From Larix kaempferi (lineage: Eukaryota; Streptophyta; Pinopsida; Pinales; Pinaceae): a stretch of 64,000 bases of DNA. Positions 62,001-64,000 of this stretch are shown here, piece after piece. The DNA lies in the NCBI GenBank assembly GCA_027924585.1, contig BSBM01000440.1, positions 12,121,501-12,185,500 on the forward strand, read 5' to 3'. Below the pieces are notes generated by a model. The model was not told the DNA's origin. It did not search any database and worked only from the letters and a program-made list of their open reading frames with translations. The position numbers and the translations under genes are program-made. The first letter of the stretch is position 1. Every line of letters begins with the position of its first letter.

Positions 62001-63045
62001 GCTAACCCACTCTGATCACCCCCGAGCTAAATCCAGCGCTTCAAGAGTGTAGACTTTTAACCAGATCAACCATTCATTTTTCACTTCCTCAGGGTTTCTT
62101 TCCTAACACTTTCGTGTTCCCATAGAAATACTTCCCCCTGCATACTAGGAAGCGTCCTGCCTCCCGCATATGTATCTTTTATAAATTTTTGCCTAGGTCT
62201 TACATACAGTCGATTCCCTAAGAATCATGTGGCTGTCAATCCCTGATTCCCAGGGAGTGTGTCAGTTCCTTTAATTCACTCACACTTGTTTGATTTGCTT
62301 TTAGTTAACACTCACTCCTGTCTCCCACTCTTGAACCCTGATTTCCTCTTTTAGCATTCGTTGTCCCCCCTTTTCCTAATTCTTTTATTAAAAATGAAAT
62401 AATAATTTTGTCTCATTACAACTCGTAACTATTTGGTTACTTGACCAAATTTCTGGTCTCATTTCTTTATTCAATAACAAGTACAATAATAAAAGAATAA
62501 TAATGAAAATGTTTGTGGGGTGGATCTTACATTGTGATTCTCTCATCTTGGTGATATTATTGCCATAAAAATTCTTCTTTTTTTGAAATTTTGAAAATAT
62601 TGTTATATATTGGAAGAATATCCTGATAAATTGGAAAATATTGGTTGAGTCAGGAGATTTCGTGTTTTTTGCTTAGTTTAAAGAGGGAAAGCAAGGGATT
62701 GAGAATAGGGGTCATCATACTGGTGATTTGGTGAATGAGGGAAAGAAGAGGAAGAAGCAACACATTTATCACATCCATCCTTACGATGTAAAGATTCCAC
62801 ACTAGTGTAGTTGTCCATGGAAAATGGAATTGGAACAGTTGTTTCTATCAAGATGTCCAGAGAATCGTCCATCCTTATACATGAAGTTTGTAACCTTCCA
62901 TCCAAAAAATTAGTAGAACTAGAGATGTTTAAATCAAGCCCGTTGTTTCTTTCACAATCCCAATACCAGATTCGCTGATGCTCTCAGCTTCTTCTGCAGG
63001 AATTTTCATGACACTACCCATTTTATTCGAAAACAGAACTTCACC
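56050..63045. repeat. Inverted third copy: CACTA-like end, tail and half unit
   Basis: The terminus CATTAGTACAAAATGAGAGA at 56050 (C-to-T in CACTA) is followed by subterminal TGACC motifs, the hairpin near 56400 and one 238-bp-type block. From about 57030 comes the complement of the tandem unit down to the equivalent of 38287 in copy II. It is more diverged from copies I and II than they are from each other. With 38.2-45.97 kb it forms a long inverted repeat around a ~10 kb spacer. Short frames within (for example 59304-59543 and 62678-62905 on the minus strand) are diverged counterparts of those in copies I and II and show no sign of constraint. Confidence 0.85.
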
Positions 63046-64000
63046 CTGGGAGAACAAAACTATTTCCAGATGACGTTTGTGGCCACTCAAGGGACAAAAA
63101 CGGCCTCCATAAACCCCAAATTTGTGGCTCCCTTCCTCCCGGCCATTGTGCAATACCAAAACAAGTTCCCAGGAAAGGAAAATGCAGGAGATAGATGAAA
63201 CATGTGATGGGAAAATCCCCAGCTAGCTCAAACTACGTGAGAGGGAAAAGGTTTAAGCATTCAAGGGCCAAAACGACCTTCACACAGTCATTAACTAGCA
63301 GTAGGGAACCAACACGATTTTTGGGCAAAACCGTGACAGGTTGGCACCCAAAAATGGCACATACACAGTCACACAATTGATGGAATATTCAAAAACGATT
63401 TCTGAGGTAGGAGATAACTACTGGGTTCACAAAAATGATTTTTCCATAATGAAAACCAATTCTGGAAATTCAAAAATGATTTCACAACAATAAAAAAACA
63501 AAAAACTATCAAACTTATCTGTTGAGATTCCCAATGGATTCTCTTCTTTCCCCACAGTCCAACCATCACAAAAACGACCTTCTTAGCTTGAAAACTAGTG
63601 AATTGACAACGTACTCCATGAGAGAAACACCCAGCAAGCTCCCAAAACGTGAGAGAGTGAAGTCTGATCTTGCATAATGGCTTGGGAAGGAAATTCGTGG
63701 GTGTTTTATTGTCCGAGAAGGAGAAACACAATTTTCCATGAGGGTGGCTTGCCCATACTCGAATTTGGACAACCATACCTCCCTAATCCCCAAGGCATTA
63801 ACTACTTCACCCAACTTTTGGGAGAAATGAATGATTGGGCACCAAAGTCAACATGGGTAGTTGATGGTTGATGGGTTATCTCATTGACACTTGGCTTGAC
63901 TTCATTGGCTCAAGGGTTTGAATATTTCCCTCCCCATTCCTTGTAATATCATGTCCCCATCTCTTGTTGCATTGCATAGCTAGTTGTGGGTATTTATATT
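63041..64000 (-). repeat. Fragment of the non-autonomous element's LTR, third copy
   Basis: Matches 47657-48615 and the corresponding part of the 54795-56019 LTR, in the same orientation, and runs off the window end. Its left edge joins the inverted unit at TCACC (63041-63045), a 5-bp sequence present in both parents, so the junction has microhomology rather than an LTR end with a target duplication. Confidence 0.8.

Overview
This is repeat-dense nuclear DNA of a land plant. The evidence is nested Ty1/copia, Ty3/gypsy and CACTA-type remnants, LTRs with plant-style TATA boxes, and a primer-binding site resembling the tRNA-Asp type used by plant Athila/Tat elements. The species cannot be told from the sequence. 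I see no conventional host protein gene. Almost all of the window is mobile DNA at different stages of decay.

Layout. 1-2733: 5' part of a degenerate copia element (+ strand), broken at 2733. 2734-3098: left terminus of a CACTA-like element, strongly palindromic. 3115-3185: a tRNA-like gene (- strand). 3186-5369: AT-rich DNA I cannot assign. 5370-30195 and 30212-44733: two direct tandem copies of one ~11.5 kb unit with no recognisable gene. Copy I is interrupted by an intact, young 13.3 kb Ty3/gypsy element (11459-24778). Copy II is interrupted by a 2.7 kb solo LTR (35506-38241). 44734-45974: terminal tail of the CACTA-like family, ending in its terminal repeat. 45975-47094: 3' part of a copia element on the - strand, with a 75-bp minisatellite. 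47095-56019: a non-autonomous LTR element (- strand) inserted in that copia copy. 56020-56049: a 30-bp copia stub. 56050-63045: an inverted third copy of tail plus half-unit. 63041-64000: a piece of the same LTR family as at 47-56 kb.

How the parts relate. The copia reading frame leaves off at 2733 and resumes on the opposite strand at 56049, with a 3-bp duplication (TCA/TGA) beside CACTA-type termini on both sides. It is then split again by the LTR element, which is flanked by CTTAG. The simplest reading is: a CACTA-like element inserted into copia, expanded internally by tandem duplication, received later LTR elements, and had one end inverted.

The best candidate for active biology is the gypsy element. 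Its LTRs are nearly identical and it has a perfect 5-bp target duplication. It carries an intact 2029-codon gag-pol with a second gag-like domain between protease and RT. A leader ORF is joined in frame to gag-pol through a single UAG. A large accessory ORF of about 885 residues follows pol, and the primer-binding region is repeated up to five times.
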